Of a DNA stretch of 64,000 bases, positions 22,177-34,089 are shown one piece after another. The stretch's first letter is position 1, and every line of letters begins with the position of its first letter. The notes beneath the pieces were generated by a model. The model did not search any database. It saw only the letters and a list, made by a program, of their open reading frames with translations, and was not told where the DNA came from. The DNA is from Musa acuminata AAA Group (Eukaryota > Streptophyta > Magnoliopsida > Zingiberales > Musaceae), in contig NC_088339.1 in NCBI RefSeq assembly GCF_036884655.1, positions 21,594,001 to 21,658,000 on the forward strand. The letters are read 5' to 3'. The translations under genes and the position numbers were made by a program.

Positions 22177-25100
22177 GACACTCCTCAACGTTTCCTGTCA
22201 CCACCCCATTTATTGCCCCCTATCTTACACTCCTCAAAATTATACTCTAACTTACTTGTCATCTCCTGGATACTGTCCTTTGATAAAGAGGAAGAGAAAG
22301 AAGAGGAGGAGGAGGAGGAAGAAGAAGATAGGGTATTTATATCCATTTATGAAAAGATAATTTTTAAGATATTAAAAAAAGATTTTAAACAGTAATATCC
22401 TTAATAATAATATTTTATCATTTATAACCACTCCAATTTTGATTTTAATCTTTTCTTCTTCTTTTTTCCTTCCTCACATGCCATCTTCGTAATACTACTT
22501 GTTGCCCCCCAACCCACCCCTTAGCTCATGCCTGTCACTTATCGCCGCCCTTAACTTGCACTCATTACCAATCATGACCCCTAACTTGCTTTCCAATCGT
22601 CGATCGTCACCCCTTAGCTCGCACTCATCGTTGTCTATCGTTGTCCCTCATCTCACTCTCCGTTAGCTCCAACTTTACTCATTGCTCTCTTCATATTATC
22701 TTTGCACGAGATGAAAACGGAAGAAGAAAGAGATATTTAAATTTAGTTATGAAATAATAATTTTAGAATAAAATTGTAAATTGTAATCTCTTGTGGTTAT
22801 TGTCTTAATCTCACATTTATCCATTAGGATGCAATGATGGAATTCATCTGTTGCTATGGATCATTATATCTGTAAACAGATCATAACTACTCTGTCAGAT
22901 TCTTAATCGCATTACTTTAGCAAAAGCCTGTTCTTGCTTTAGCGATCAATGATTGGGTATCCCAAGTATTATAATTCCATGTGTGTAAAGCATGAATATA
23001 TTGAAGGCTAAATAGGTTTCAAAGCCAGCCAAAAGATGAACTCTTGATGATTGTTAGGATAATTGAGACAGCCTTTGCCATCATTATATAGGTTAATTTA
23101 GCAGATGAATCCAAGCTTCCTCTTGGAAGAGAGAACCTTAAAAATGGGCACCATTGAATAGAAATATCGATTCACTTTGAGCCTTCTTGGCAGTTCTCGC
23201 AGAAATCATTGCTTTAATGATATTATAATTATGCATACTTAACTTGAGTTCCTCCCCCAAAAGGTTTCCCTCTTTGTTTTGGTGGAATAATACAGCCTTT
23301 CTGTGCTTTCTTCTGGTGCTGATCGTGCAGTTCTTCTTTCTATCTCTCTGCTTTATCCTCCATGCTTAAAGGCATGCGGAGAAGTCGGTCTCTGCTTTGA
23401 GATGTGATATCACGGGGCTGAGGTTAATGAATCCAAACAAAGAAAGGGCTTCACATGAGCAGGGCAATGACTGCCCAGTTGCTGAGGATGTTGGAAATGT
23501 CACATTATTGTCACCCGAGGAAGAGAGAAGTGGTCCATGAACAGAGCTGGTCCTCTTTCTTCACAGAATCACAGTAACTCAACATCCATGATTCTCTCTC
23601 TATCACCTTTTTCTCTCTGAACTTTGGACCAGCAGGCCACAAGAAAGGACGGTCCTTCAAAGTAATAATGGTGGCACATATGTAGGGTCTTTCTCCACAG
23701 GCAAAGAACTTAATCGCTCATCACCATACAATCCATCATCTTGGATCTCTAGGCGAATTAATGGCAGATGATAGATATGTGTTGGATGGTTATGGGATTT
23801 CTTATTTATTTTTATTTTTTTAGGTTGCTTTGTGATAAACTCATCATATGGAATTCTTGGGTTTGATAAATATTTCTTTTTTAATTTTTAATGAAAAAAA
23901 TGTTTACTTCCATGTCAAGTTAATTTAAAACCTAAAGAATTCTTCTTGAAGAAAAATAAATCATTATACATTAAGGGTTGATTACACTTTAAATGTCTTA
24001 CATATAACAAGATATCAGTTTGGTATGACAAAAAAAAAATTCAGAATATATATGAGAAAGTATATAAAAGACTTTAGGATTGGATTTAAATTAAATAAAT
24101 AATAAAATATTTTTTATATTTAAATTATTCTCACATATGAAGTACTAATACAGCCAAAGCTAGCTAAAGACACCTATCAAAAAGCAAGATGTCTACCTGC
24201 ATGAATCATGCAAGGTACAAATAATTCAACCATAAAATCAAAATATTTTTTCACCAATAATATCTATTTGATCAGATCAGTGCACAAAAGTTGTATCAAT
24301 ATGGGATAAGGCCATCATATATAATTTTATCTTCATATTTAAAGATAATATTTTTGATAAATCATAGAAGAAGAATCATAACATTTTATCAAGATCCACT
24401 CTAAGATATTTTACTACATCAATCACATAAATTCCATTTTAGAAGAGAAAGAAAAGAATGCAAAGGTATAAAAAATATAGAAGAAAATGAAAAATAAAAA
24501 GATGGAAATAAAAACAGCAGAAAAGGGAATAGAGGACAAGAAATGACAAGAAATAAAACAAAACAAACAAACAAAAAAGGAACCTAAACACCTTCAGTAC
24601 ATCATTATATTGCAATCCTGCTGGTGTCTAAACATTTTCATTGGAACTGGTGAGCAAGGAGATGTTTTCATCAGGAGAAAATTATTATATGATTGAGTCT
24701 AAAGATACCCTAGATACTTTATTCCTCACAAAAGGAAAAGAAAAAGCTCATTAAAAAATGAGCTCCCATCCATTAATATGTCCTATCATTTCCAGAATAA
24801 ACTTTATTCTTATCCAAATGCTTATGCTTGATTCCTCATAGATATCATCCCTTCTGTTCCACTCTATGATAGCCACTTACCATCATCATCAAATACAGTA
24901 AAAACTTAACTTTCATTCCAATGTTTCCAGCAAACATATCATCATTGGTTTCCACTCTTTTGCAGAATCTCCAACAGGCCAAACTACCCTCAATCTTCCA
25001 GAGGACCAAACTACCTTGTCATCAATTCCGCTAGTTAGTGAAAGGAACATTAACGATTTTAATATTCATTCAGTACCTTGTGGAATATTGTGTGGCACAG

Positions 25101-25249
25101 AAGTGTGTGATGGGAGTAGATGGATGAGCACCCAAGAAATAAAAAGAGTTCACAGCGGAAACCAAAGTTCTTCTTAGTCTTCGAGTCCTCCAACCAAATC
25201 TCCCTTCAATTCCTCAACAACTGAGTTGCGAAAGTATGTCCCAGAATTC
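22177..25249. other. Intergenic region between the copia element and the ARM-repeat gene
   Basis: A purine-rich GAA/GGA patch lies at 22281-22328. The stretch 22330-22750 resembles the DNA left of the copia insertion. From 23000 on it looks like ordinary intergenic or promoter DNA; no open frame with a recognisable domain. The ARM gene promoter should be in the last ~1 kb. Confidence 0.5.
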
Positions 25250-26992
25250 ATGGATTCAGAGATGAGCGAAGAGAGCGAAGGTTGCGGCCACAATCCACCT
25301 CAGTCTGAAGAGATATCGCTCGGACGAGCATCGGAGCTCATCACTGCGTTGATTTCCTCCACATACTGCGTCAGATCCTTCCCTCTGAAATGGCAACTGA
25401 TCCGCGGCAAGCTCGACCAGCTCCACTCTGGCTTGTTGGCAGCAGCTGACCGCGGCGATTCCACCAACAATTCGGAGCTTATGGAGCTACTGGAAGCCGT
25501 GACTTCGACTTTGAAGGAGGCGCAGGTTCTCGCAAACAAGTCCAGTGATGAGTCTTACGGCGGCGGGAAGCTGCTCCTGAAGAGCGATCTTGAGATATTG
25601 AGCTCCAAGGTCGAGGTTCAATTCACAATCCTGTCTGACATGTATGTTTCTGGGGCTGTGGCGCACTCCCTAGCTATCATCCTGTCGAAACCGGAAGTGG
25701 GCGCAAGCAGGGAGGACATGAAGATCTATTTGAGAGATCTTATTTCGAGGCTGAAGATTAGTGATTCACAGATGAGAATTCGGGCATTGTGCGCCCTTAA
25801 CGATGTCCTTCATGAGGACGAGAAGTATGCGAGGATCATGGCGGTAGAGATGTCCGATGGTGTCAGTCTCCTCGTGAAACTCCTTGAACAAGGTGAGACA
25901 GGCGTTCAAGAGGAGGCAGCCGAGGGAATCTCTGTAATCGCAGGGTTCGAATCCTACAGAGGAGCTCTCGTCGTGGCCGGAGTCATTGCGCAGCTGATTC
26001 GAGTTTTGGAGACTACGGGTAGCCAACTCGCAAGAGCGAGAGCCGCTCGAGCTCTGAAGAAGCTGACGGAGAACTCCGAGAACGCATGGTCAGTTTCTGC
26101 TCAAGGTGGAGTCTCGACGCTGCTGAAGATATGCAGCGATGCCCACAGCAGCGGAGAGCTGATTCGGTCAGCCTGCGACATACTGAAGAGCCTTAGCAGT
26201 GTTGACGAGATCAAGAGGTTCATGGTGGAAGAAGGGGCGGTCTCCGTCTTCGTGAAGCTCTCAGGATCGAAGGAAGAATCGTCCAAGATCAAAGCAATCG
26301 AGTTCCTAACGATTCTGGCTTCTGATGATGACATGAAGCACGAGGTGGTGAACCAAGAAGTGGTTGGGTCGCTCGTTCAGGTCCTCGATCCAAGTTCTGC
26401 TCACACATCCAAGGCGAGACAGGTTGCCCTCAGGGCTATCGAGAGCCTGTGTTTCTCATCTCCGAGTTCTATGAATCAGCTGCTGAGCTCTGGCTTCCTC
26501 GACCGTGTTCTCCTCCTCCTGAGAAACGGTGAGATATGCATACAGGAATCAGCACTCAACGCAGTGTCTCGCCTCTGCGGGCTGTCCGAGAGGAGCAAGA
26601 AAGTGATGGGCGACGCCGGATTCATGCCGGAACTCGTGAAATTACTGGAGGCTAAATCGTTTCAGGTGCGGGAGGTGGCAGCCGAGGCGCTCTGCGGCAT
26701 GATGTCCATCCAAAGAAACCGGAGAAGATTCATCCAAGAGGACCAAAACGTGAATCGAATTCTGCAGCTCCTCAATCCCGAAGAGGAGAAACCAGTGGCA
26801 AAAAAGTTTCTGCTCTCTGCAGTGTTGTCCCTGACAGACAACGATGGTGTTCGACGAAAGATCATTGCTTCTGGGTGCATGAAATATCTGCAAAAACTCG
26901 CTGAGACTGATGTAACAGATGCAAAAAGGATTGTTAAGAAGCTATCCGGTAACAGATTTCGGAGTATATTGACAAGAATCTGGAGCTCATAA
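25250..26992 (+). CDS. Armadillo (ARM) repeat protein, intronless
   Basis: A 580-residue protein in a single exon. The first in-frame ATG is at 25250 (MDSEMSEESEG); the eight codons upstream of it contain no ATG. Residues about 20-150 form a helical N-terminal region like those preceding ARM repeats in plant PUB/ARO/VAC8-like proteins, but there is no U-box. From about residue 165 to the end, repeats of roughly 40 residues are visible, with phrases such as IRALCALNDVL, VQEEAAEGISVIAG, ARAARALKKL, IQESALNAVSRL and VREVAAEALCGM. ARM repeats form a superhelical protein-binding scaffold. No catalytic motif is present, so a scaffold or adaptor role is likely but the partner is unknown. GC is higher than in the flanks and the frame is intact. 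The name 'U-box domain-containing protein' sometimes given to such genes would not fit here. Confidence 0.88.
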   Translation: MDSEMSEESEGCGHNPPQSEEISLGRASELITALISSTYCVRSFPLKWQLIRGKLDQLHSGLLAAADRGDSTNNSELMELLEAVTSTLKEAQVLANKSSDESYGGGKLLLKSDLEILSSKVEVQFTILSDMYVSGAVAHSLAIILSKPEVGASREDMKIYLRDLISRLKISDSQMRIRALCALNDVLHEDEKYARIMAVEMSDGVSLLVKLLEQGETGVQEEAAEGISVIAGFESYRGALVVAGVIAQLIRVLETTGSQLARARAARALKKLTENSENAWSVSAQGGVSTLLKICSDAHSSGELIRSACDILKSLSSVDEIKRFMVEEGAVSVFVKLSGSKEESSKIKAIEFLTILASDDDMKHEVVNQEVVGSLVQVLDPSSAHTSKARQVALRAIESLCFSSPSSMNQLLSSGFLDRVLLLLRNGEICIQESALNAVSRLCGLSERSKKVMGDAGFMPELVKLLEAKSFQVREVAAEALCGMMSIQRNRRRFIQEDQNVNRILQLLNPEEEKPVAKKFLLSAVLSLTDNDGVRRKIIASGCMKYLQKLAETDVTDAKRIVKKLSGNRFRSILTRIWSS

Positions 26993-28090
26993 AATCAATC
27001 ATTTGTTCATCCTGACCAAAGTCTTAAACATCAGCTTTATTTTTCCTTTTTCTTTTCTTTTCTTCCTGCAATCGCTTTCTCTTCCTTACATTATGATGAC
27101 TCGGAGCAGCTTTCTTTGGTGATGCAAGTGATCTGTAATTTGTTTGATGAGAAGAGTAGTGCTTGAGATTAGCCTTTGTTGACAAGGAAAATTATTGTGC
27201 AGTATCTGTGAGATAGAACTGATTGCTAGTGTGTTCCAACTTGGGTTGGGCATCTTATCACTTCTTCACGGTCTCTCGATGGCCACCTATATTCTTCATG
27301 ACACCGTGGACAAGGCCATATTTGTTGCCATGCTCTGCAGTGTCAGAATGGTCCCAAGACTGGACTGACATGTTCGCGCACTTGATGCATACTGTTGCAA
27401 TGTAAACTGATCGATAGCTCCTCACCAGATCATAATAATTTCTTAGCACCTCTAAATTCACAAAGCTAAAAGACGTAGTAAACAACAGGAAACAAAAGTG
27501 AAAAACGAGTACTTTTGATCACATGAGAACTTGAGGTGGGCCCTGAAGTCAAGAAAGGACCGTGCTGGGAACTTCTACCTCGTGGTGTCTGCGAGAATTA
27601 AGTAGTTGATTGTGATTGTTCCTCCTTTGTCTCTTGGACGTCTGCCGCTCGGAAGATTCTTCCTGCCAAGTTTTATCATTGGAATTAAATTCACAGCAGA
27701 GTGGGACTTTAAAGTCAAATCATTTGCAGATTGGGTTTGGAGTTGCTGAATCATCTTGATGCTGTGAAAGTAGATACTTGTGCATCGTAAGCTCTCGTCA
27801 ATCGAGGTGATGATCCATTTTGGCTCTGCATGTCTAAAGTTGATTTGATGATATTATAAGCTAAAATTATAATTATACTATAATATAAAATAAATTTAAT
27901 GTCTAAATTTAAAATTAAATATTAAAGATGCATATATTTAAAATTTAATATTAAAAATTAGATATACATATTTTTCGATATCATTCATAATATCTTTATT
28001 TAAATTATAGAATGCCTTTGTGGTTCGATTTGTAGGATGTAGAAATACTAATTTATAAAATGAACTAGGCTCACCTTATCCTCTTTTTCT
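26993..28090. other. 3' UTR of the ARM gene and AT-rich spacer
   Basis: A pyrimidine-rich run (27040-27065) follows the stop codon. There is no gene signal in the rest. AT content increases strongly after 27840. Confidence 0.5.
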
Positions 28091-28094
28091 ATAT

Positions 28095-28380
28095 TTCACA
28101 TGATCACTATGAACGATGGAATAGAGACTAAACGGAGATGGAATAGTTCTATAATCTCATGTATGTTATTGTATATTATCGTATTGAGTCTCGGTCCTAT
28201 CTATTAATAGACAATAGCAGAGTGTAGGATAAGCAATTATGAGTGTCCCTCCATTAAGATTATATCATGAGAAATCCTGTAATAAGTGAACTTCTATCCT
28301 ATTTGTTGTCGACTATAATCAAAATTCATTCAAAACTATAATATATCTTATCCAATTAAATAGGACCACATATTCTGATT
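28095..28380 (-). repeat. 3' LTR of the 28-32 kb element (approximate ends)
   Basis: Aligned by eye with 32020-32246; the shared core GTATATTATCGTATTGAGTCTC lies at 28173-28193. The copy is about 50 bases longer than its partner. Confidence 0.6.
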
Positions 28381-30244
28381 TATTTTTACTTTGTCTATTA
28401 TTAATTGATAAGATATAAAAATAATTTAGAATTAAAATAAATAAATAAAATTTTATTTAAAAATATTTTTTGATTAGATTCTAAAAATTTTAAAAGGTAT
28501 TTTATATATGATCATGTATTTTAAAACAAATCAATAAGTTCAATGAGTATAAAAATATTTTATTAAGTTTAATTTTTAATGTGAGTTATAACAATTGTAT
28601 GTCATCAATGTCATATATTTTTCTATGTACTACAACACTATTAATCTTTCCCAATATAGTCTATCATAACCTTTGTAATTTATTTTGTTAACACAATTTT
28701 ATTATTCCATTCAACCATAATATGCTTATGCATAAATGTAAATAGGATAACAAAAAAGAATAACTTTAATTAAGTAGGCAAACAAAATTATCAATAATAG
28801 TATCTACTTAAATATATATCACCATATCTTTTATGATTTACTTAGAAGCTTTATTCTTTAAATACTTTAGACTATGAAATGACTAATACAATAAACTTGT
28901 ACTCACTAACCTTTATATATGCACATTGATTAATAATATTTTTTTAATCTAAAAAAATGATGTCATGAAACTTTATATATCATTATTTGAAAGTTTGTTT
29001 ATAATCATAAATATTTTTTTTATTTTTGTAAGCCTAATTTTCATTTTCCTTCTCTCTCTCTCTTGAATCATTTTAATTGTTCTATATAGATTTTCTAATC
29101 TAGATCTCTATTAAAAAATATACTATTTTCACATTATATATCTCAAAGTTATCATGAGCTACTAATATCATAATGATTCTCAATGAATTTTTTTTAATTA
29201 TAAAGAATATCTCGTTATAATTAATACATTCTTTTTTAGAAAACTTATGAACATAAGTTTTGCTTTATATCATTCAATATTATCTCTTAAATCATATTTT
29301 ATTTTAAAGAACTATTTGCAATCGACTCTTCTATAGTTATTGGGCAATACAATGAGTTTCTAGATATTTCCATAAATTTTAATTCTTCTTTCATTATATC
29401 ATATCACCTTTTAAAATTACTACTTTCTATAGTTTATGAAAATGATAAAGGGTCCCTTTTGATTATCAGAAATGATAGATCTCATTTTCCTTTGAAATCT
29501 TCTCAAGACTATTGATTGTGGTTGTTCCACAATATCGTTAGCAATAATATCAATATTATATAGGAGTTTATCAATATTATTTTATTATTTATTCTTATCA
29601 ATTTGTTTAGTATTTTGAGAAACAAAAACCTCTCAAATAGAAAATCATAATAGAGCATTAACTTGAATTTCTTTTATATCAAAATTAATTTTTTAAGATT
29701 TTTCACTCCATTGATTTTATTATTTTTTAGAAATATTACATTACTAAATTCTACTATCTTGTACTAATAATTAGGCCAATAAAATCTATATCTCTTAAAT
29801 TTTTTGAGATAACTAATTAAATATATAAAAATAATTCTTGGATCTAATTTTTTTTATATGGATTAAATACTCTTATCTCTATATGATAATTTTGAATATG
29901 TAAATATCTCAAACTATGTTTTCTACTGGTTCATAACTCAAATAGAGTTGATGAAACTAACTTATAATAACCATGTTCGTGATATATATAGCTATCATAA
30001 GAGCTTTATCTAACATCGACACAAATATAAAGAAATAGCCCATTATACTCCTAATTATCCATAAGATTATTGTTTCATATTTTAGTAATATTATTCTACT
30101 ACAATATACTTAGTAAGGTATACTAAGCATAAATACATCATCTTTCTAAAAATTTAGTAAAAGAACTAGAATTTTAACTTAACTTATAATATCTATCATA
30201 AAATTCATCACCCATATCTGACAATTTTAACTTTAACAATCTAA

Positions 30245-30520
30245 TTATCTCTCGATTTCATTTGTATATATATCAAAAGTGTTAATAACATGAGACTTTT
30301 TATATATTAGATATATATAGTCATATCTTGACCGATTATCTATAAATATGATAAAATATTTTTCTTCACTGAGATGGAAAATATAGAGTAATCTGTAGAT
30401 ATCAATATGAATAATCTTAAAAATTTTATTTTTTATGATATTTTTCCTTATACGCTTAGTTTGGTTTCTTTTAATACAATCAATGCAAACATCAAAATAA
30501 GTGAAGTCTAAATCTTCCAA
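30245..30520 (-). pseudogene. Copia integrase fragment
   Basis: The minus-strand frame contains CIDCIKRNQTK, IHIDIYRLL and FIIFIDNRSRYDYIYL, matching the pre-integrase Cys pair and the integrase core of copia pol. The codons are strongly AT-shifted and the aspartate of the core (ID in FID) is still readable. Stops on both sides end the frame. Confidence 0.75.
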
Positions 30521-31079
30521 AATATTATTTTTTTATTAATATTTTATTAATTATAATAATTATTAAATATTAATTAGTATAAAAGAAGACTCATTTGAGA
30601 CTATAATCATGATAAAATGTAAATCATAACTTTATGTGAGAAATAAATCTTATTTCATAATTTTTTTCATGCTCATGTATTAAATAACCATATAAATATC
30701 CAAAATAATAATTAAATTTTCTAAATAACATAAGCAATTAAATTTGTAGAATAATAAAATATGTTATATGGATAATAATAAATATCTATAATTTATTTTT
30801 TATTTAATTGTAATAAAATAGTTTATCAAATTTTATGCCATAATTTATGTTATTATGGTTGTTCAACAATAATGCGAAATTAGAAGGGCAAAATCATAAA
30901 TAGAAGATATCGACCAAAAATAATCAATTTCATGAGGATAAAATATGAATTTTATAACTAAGGGCATAAGTCAGAAATAATTTATAGGTTTCGATGGGAA
31001 TTTGAAGGATAAAAAAGTTGCAAGGGATATCGATGGGAATTAATAGCTTTTATAAAGGCAAAATTGATCTTTAGTAGGG

Positions 31080-31980
31080 TGGATGCCCTAAAACCTTCGC
31101 CCTAAATTGGTCGCACCACAACCTGCCTACCCCAATACCTAGAAGCGCGAGTCCTCATCGACAACGCATCTCACGGTGGCATTTCCACCACCATCTACCG
31201 TCGTCGCCTATCACCTGGAGTAACACCACCGTTGCCCCCGGTATGGCCCATCGCTAGAAGCAATGGCCTCCATTGTGCATGGTCGACTCTCCATTGGCTC
31301 CTTCTATTGTGTTCTCTTCACGATATATGACCTCTTCACCACGGTGTGGCTATGCCCTTAATGTCGACATAGCATAACCTGTTAATCACCATTGTCTCCC
31401 AATCATGCGATGTAGTTTTTTTTCTGCAATCGATAATGCAACATCGCTATCCGTCAAACCCTCGCCACAACCAGCATCACATGATAGTTACATGATTGAC
31501 GACAAATCCAATAGCACCAGTCACGACAATACATGTGATCGAGATGGATGTCGTGCCTCACCAACATGAAGCTTTCTCCTTTTCGTTGTGACTCGCTTCC
31601 ATGATGCCCAAGCTACCACCGACAATAGCAATTTCCCACAACAAGGCCATCACACACCAGCTCGACCAACAACCTTAGTAGGTTGTTTCCCATCATAGCA
31701 CCATTGCATGTAGCAACATTGCGGCCCATAGTAGGGCCAACGACTATAATAGTCCATCGCCCTTTGCCCGAGCTCCTATAGACAACAACAACGATGTCTT
31801 CATCACATGTAGTAGTGTTATTATATCTTAACAAAGCCAAGGACCATAATAGGCCATCGACCACTTGGTGCATTACCATCAGTAACAAGTTTTCATCCAG
31901 GATAGCATTGACAGCATCTCTTTTAATCTTACGTTGGATTGTCATGGATAGTAAGCCATCCATGGAAGCCCACTAACATA
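31080..31980 (-). other. GC-richer block inside the 28-32 kb element, probably its untranslated leader
   Basis: About 900 bp with clearly higher GC than its surroundings and short CCACC/GTCGTC-rich repeats. The longest frame (minus, 31613-31963) has no recognised domain. Its position just inside the 5' LTR suggests a leader; captured host sequence is the alternative. Confidence 0.4.
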
Positions 31981-32019
31981 ATCTGATAGTAACCTTCTAA
32001 TCTTTCAAAGAATTACTGA

Positions 32020-32246
32020 GTGACAGAATATGGACTAAAGAGAGATGAAAATAGATCTATAATCTTAAGTTTATTATCGTATATTATCATATTGAGTCTC
32101 TAGAAGATCCTATCTATATATAAGAGAGAACAGAGAGTCTATAATAAATAATTTCTAGACTTATTTATTGGTCAATGATTAATATTAGATATTAATTAAA
32201 ACTATAACATATCCTATCTAATTAAATATGATCATATAATCTAACA
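32020..32246 (-). repeat. 5' LTR of the 28-32 kb element (approximate ends)
   Basis: Starts TGTTAGATTATATGATCA on the minus strand at 32246; its partner is 28095-28380. Confidence 0.6.
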
Positions 32247-33566
32247 TACACAAGATAGAAAAATATTTATTTTTAATCCATCTCGATATCGATACGTAGA
32301 AGAAGATAAAAGCCTTCAATAGAAGCCATCGCTAATTGATAGGGGAACAAATATAAAAAGCAAATTGGACACAGTTATTGAGGTATGATTATTCTCATTC
32401 TCACATGTGTTTAATTCATTTTGAAAATCTAAGTTGAGCGTTAAAGATATCATGTTGGTAACTCCACACGATATTGGTCTTAACATAGGTTGACTCCACA
32501 TTAAATATATAAAGGCATATTGAAAAGATTAGTTGAATTGGTCTCATACCTCAGTTTGGAGAGAAACTGAACAGAGTTATTTTATCGGATTGAATTGTAA
32601 TGAATGGTGTATCAATGAGGACCTGTTTGATGTCTCATCATTTCCATTATTTTGATCAATTAAGATAAATCGAAGATTGCACTCATGACGAAATCCATGT
32701 AGGTTTTACTGGCCATTCCCTGCGTCTTAGGTCTTAACTTGGTCAGCCTTGGTTGTTTCTTTGCCTCTGTGTTTAATAGCTTCAAAGCAAAGGAAAAAAG
32801 GATTGGGGATTGTTAGAAATGGAATTCATTGTCGATTGGGACTAATTTGGATTCTGTGTAGGCTACGAATCTATCCCTGTTTTCACATAAGAAATGACAT
32901 CAAGATCCTATCAAATGGCAAAGAAGCCATAAGATGACCTTTTAATTTATTGGATACCATAACCATATGACTGTCAATACCCATAAATATTATTGAGGGA
33001 CATTAACAAGAAAAGATTTATCTTAAGTACGTTCTAATCTCGAACCTCCTAAACTAAGACAGATTGCTTATGCTTCTTATGATCTTTTACGTCCATAATA
33101 AATAAATATTAAATTGATCACCAAGGATATTTTGTAAGTACACGCTAGTGAATGAATCCAAGTGTGATGTATACTTCGTTCTTACTTTAGGAGATATATC
33201 CATCAACTAAATTGTGACTCTCGAACCATACTTCATATTTCTCCTTTTTTTATTTTAGAAAATGACATTTGAAAATGAAAATGAACCATGTCGGATTAAT
33301 TTAGTCATGCCATGTTAATAATCAAATTTAAATGTGTCAAATAGTTTGACATATTTAAAATTCGTATTAAAATTACCTAACAAATCCTATTGGAAACTGA
33401 TATGATGCGTGATCATCTACCACATCGCCCTCCAATCTCGATGGAAGGAGTGAGGGATCGTCTACTCAATCATTATTGCTTAATATAATTTGAATCTTAC
33501 TTAATGATTAATTTATTAGATTAAATCCTGACCGTGTCGAGTTTTTATTGAAATAAATATTTTTTT

Positions 33567-33570
<4 letters not shown>
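32247..33570. other. Intergenic region, no gene seen
   Basis: AT-rich without a recognisable coding frame or clear repeat boundaries. The promoter of the small membrane protein gene probably starts near 33400. Confidence 0.5.
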
Positions 33571-33571
<1 letters not shown>

Positions 33572-33613
<42 letters not shown>

Positions 33614-33634
33614 TGTGTGTGTGTGTGTGTGTGT
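33572..33634. repeat. (TA)n(GT)n compound microsatellite
   Basis: About 40 bases of TA followed by about 22 bases of GT, some 190 bases upstream of the small membrane protein start codon. Confidence 0.95.
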
Positions 33635-33685
33635 GAGACTTGACTGGTGACTTGTGAGAACCTTGCTCATGAAGAAAAATATCGT

Positions 33686-33696
33686 GGTATAAAAGT
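33686..33696 (+). promoter_or_regulatory. TATA box of the small membrane protein gene
   Basis: GGTATAAAAG lies about 135 bases before the start codon, a normal distance allowing for a ~100 base leader. Confidence 0.55.
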
Positions 33697-33824
33697 CAAG
33701 GTGGGACCCACCACCTCCCAACATTATTTAGGGCACCAAGAGTTCCTCCTCCAGTCGCGCCCAACATATAGCATTGACTGTGTCGCCGAGACGGGCAGCT
33801 GAGAAGAAGGGGGGCGGAGGACGG

Positions 33825-34076
33825 ATGGGGAGGACTCTGCTGTCGGTTCCCTTATCCATGTTCCGATGGCCGGAACTTGGGCTCGCCAACCTCACCGGCA
33901 GCTTCTTGGACTTCTCGGGTCTCATCCCGAGTTGGCGGTGGGCAGGACTCCGGTGGCCGGGCCTCGACTTCTCGGTGGTGGACGACGTCCTCTGGTCCCT
34001 GGTCACGGCGTTCGAGTCGGTCGCCTTGGTGGCCATGCTGTGCTTCTTCTTCCTCTGCTGTGGCTGCACCGTATGA
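33825..34076 (+). CDS. Small one-pass membrane protein, 83 residues, unknown function
   Basis: The first ATG in this frame is at 33825 (MGRTLLSVPLS), giving 83 residues; the frame is open for 17 more codons upstream but without an ATG. A second in-frame ATG at 33858 (MFRWPELG) could also serve. The N-terminal half is rich in Trp, Pro, Leu and Gly; the C-terminal half has DDVLWSLVTAFESVALVAML followed by CFFFLCCGCT, one hydrophobic segment ending in a cluster of Cys close to the stop. This C-terminal pattern looks like one I have seen in small uncharacterised plant proteins, but I cannot name a family. GC is about 60 percent against an AT-rich background, which supports coding. A TATA-like GGTATAAAAG lies at 33687-33695. 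A good donor (GTCG|GTAAGTTG) occurs 14 bases after the stop, suggesting an intron in the 3' UTR. Confidence 0.72.
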   Translation: MGRTLLSVPLSMFRWPELGLANLTGSFLDFSGLIPSWRWAGLRWPGLDFSVVDDVLWSLVTAFESVALVAMLCFFFLCCGCTV

Positions 34077-34089
34077 TCCAAGCTTCGTC

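Larger units (their letters stand above)
28095..32246 (-). mobile_element. Decayed Ty1-copia-like element, minus orientation
   Basis: Two related segments of about 230-290 bp (about 28095-28380 and 32020-32246) act as LTRs: both contain a version of TATAATCTYA...TATTATCGTATTGAGTCTC...CCTATCTAT and end with an AATTAAATA-GA-CA-AT segment. The outer end of the higher-coordinate copy reads TGTTAGATTATATGATCA on the minus strand, a normal LTR start. A GC-richer leader-like block (31080-31980) lies just inside it, and an integrase fragment at 30245-30520 has the expected orientation and order. The remainder is too AT-mutated to translate. No target duplication was found. Confidence 0.65.

Noticed and set aside
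25226..25249. Eight-codon extension of the ARM protein starting at a TTG
   Set aside because: No ATG; a nuclear plant gene would start at 25250.
31613..31963. 116-codon minus-strand frame inside the 28-32 kb element
   Set aside because: No domain and low-complexity Val/Met/Asn-rich composition; it lies where the element leader is expected.
33774..33824. Extended start of the small membrane protein at a TTG
   Set aside because: No ATG in this extension; 33825 is the first.
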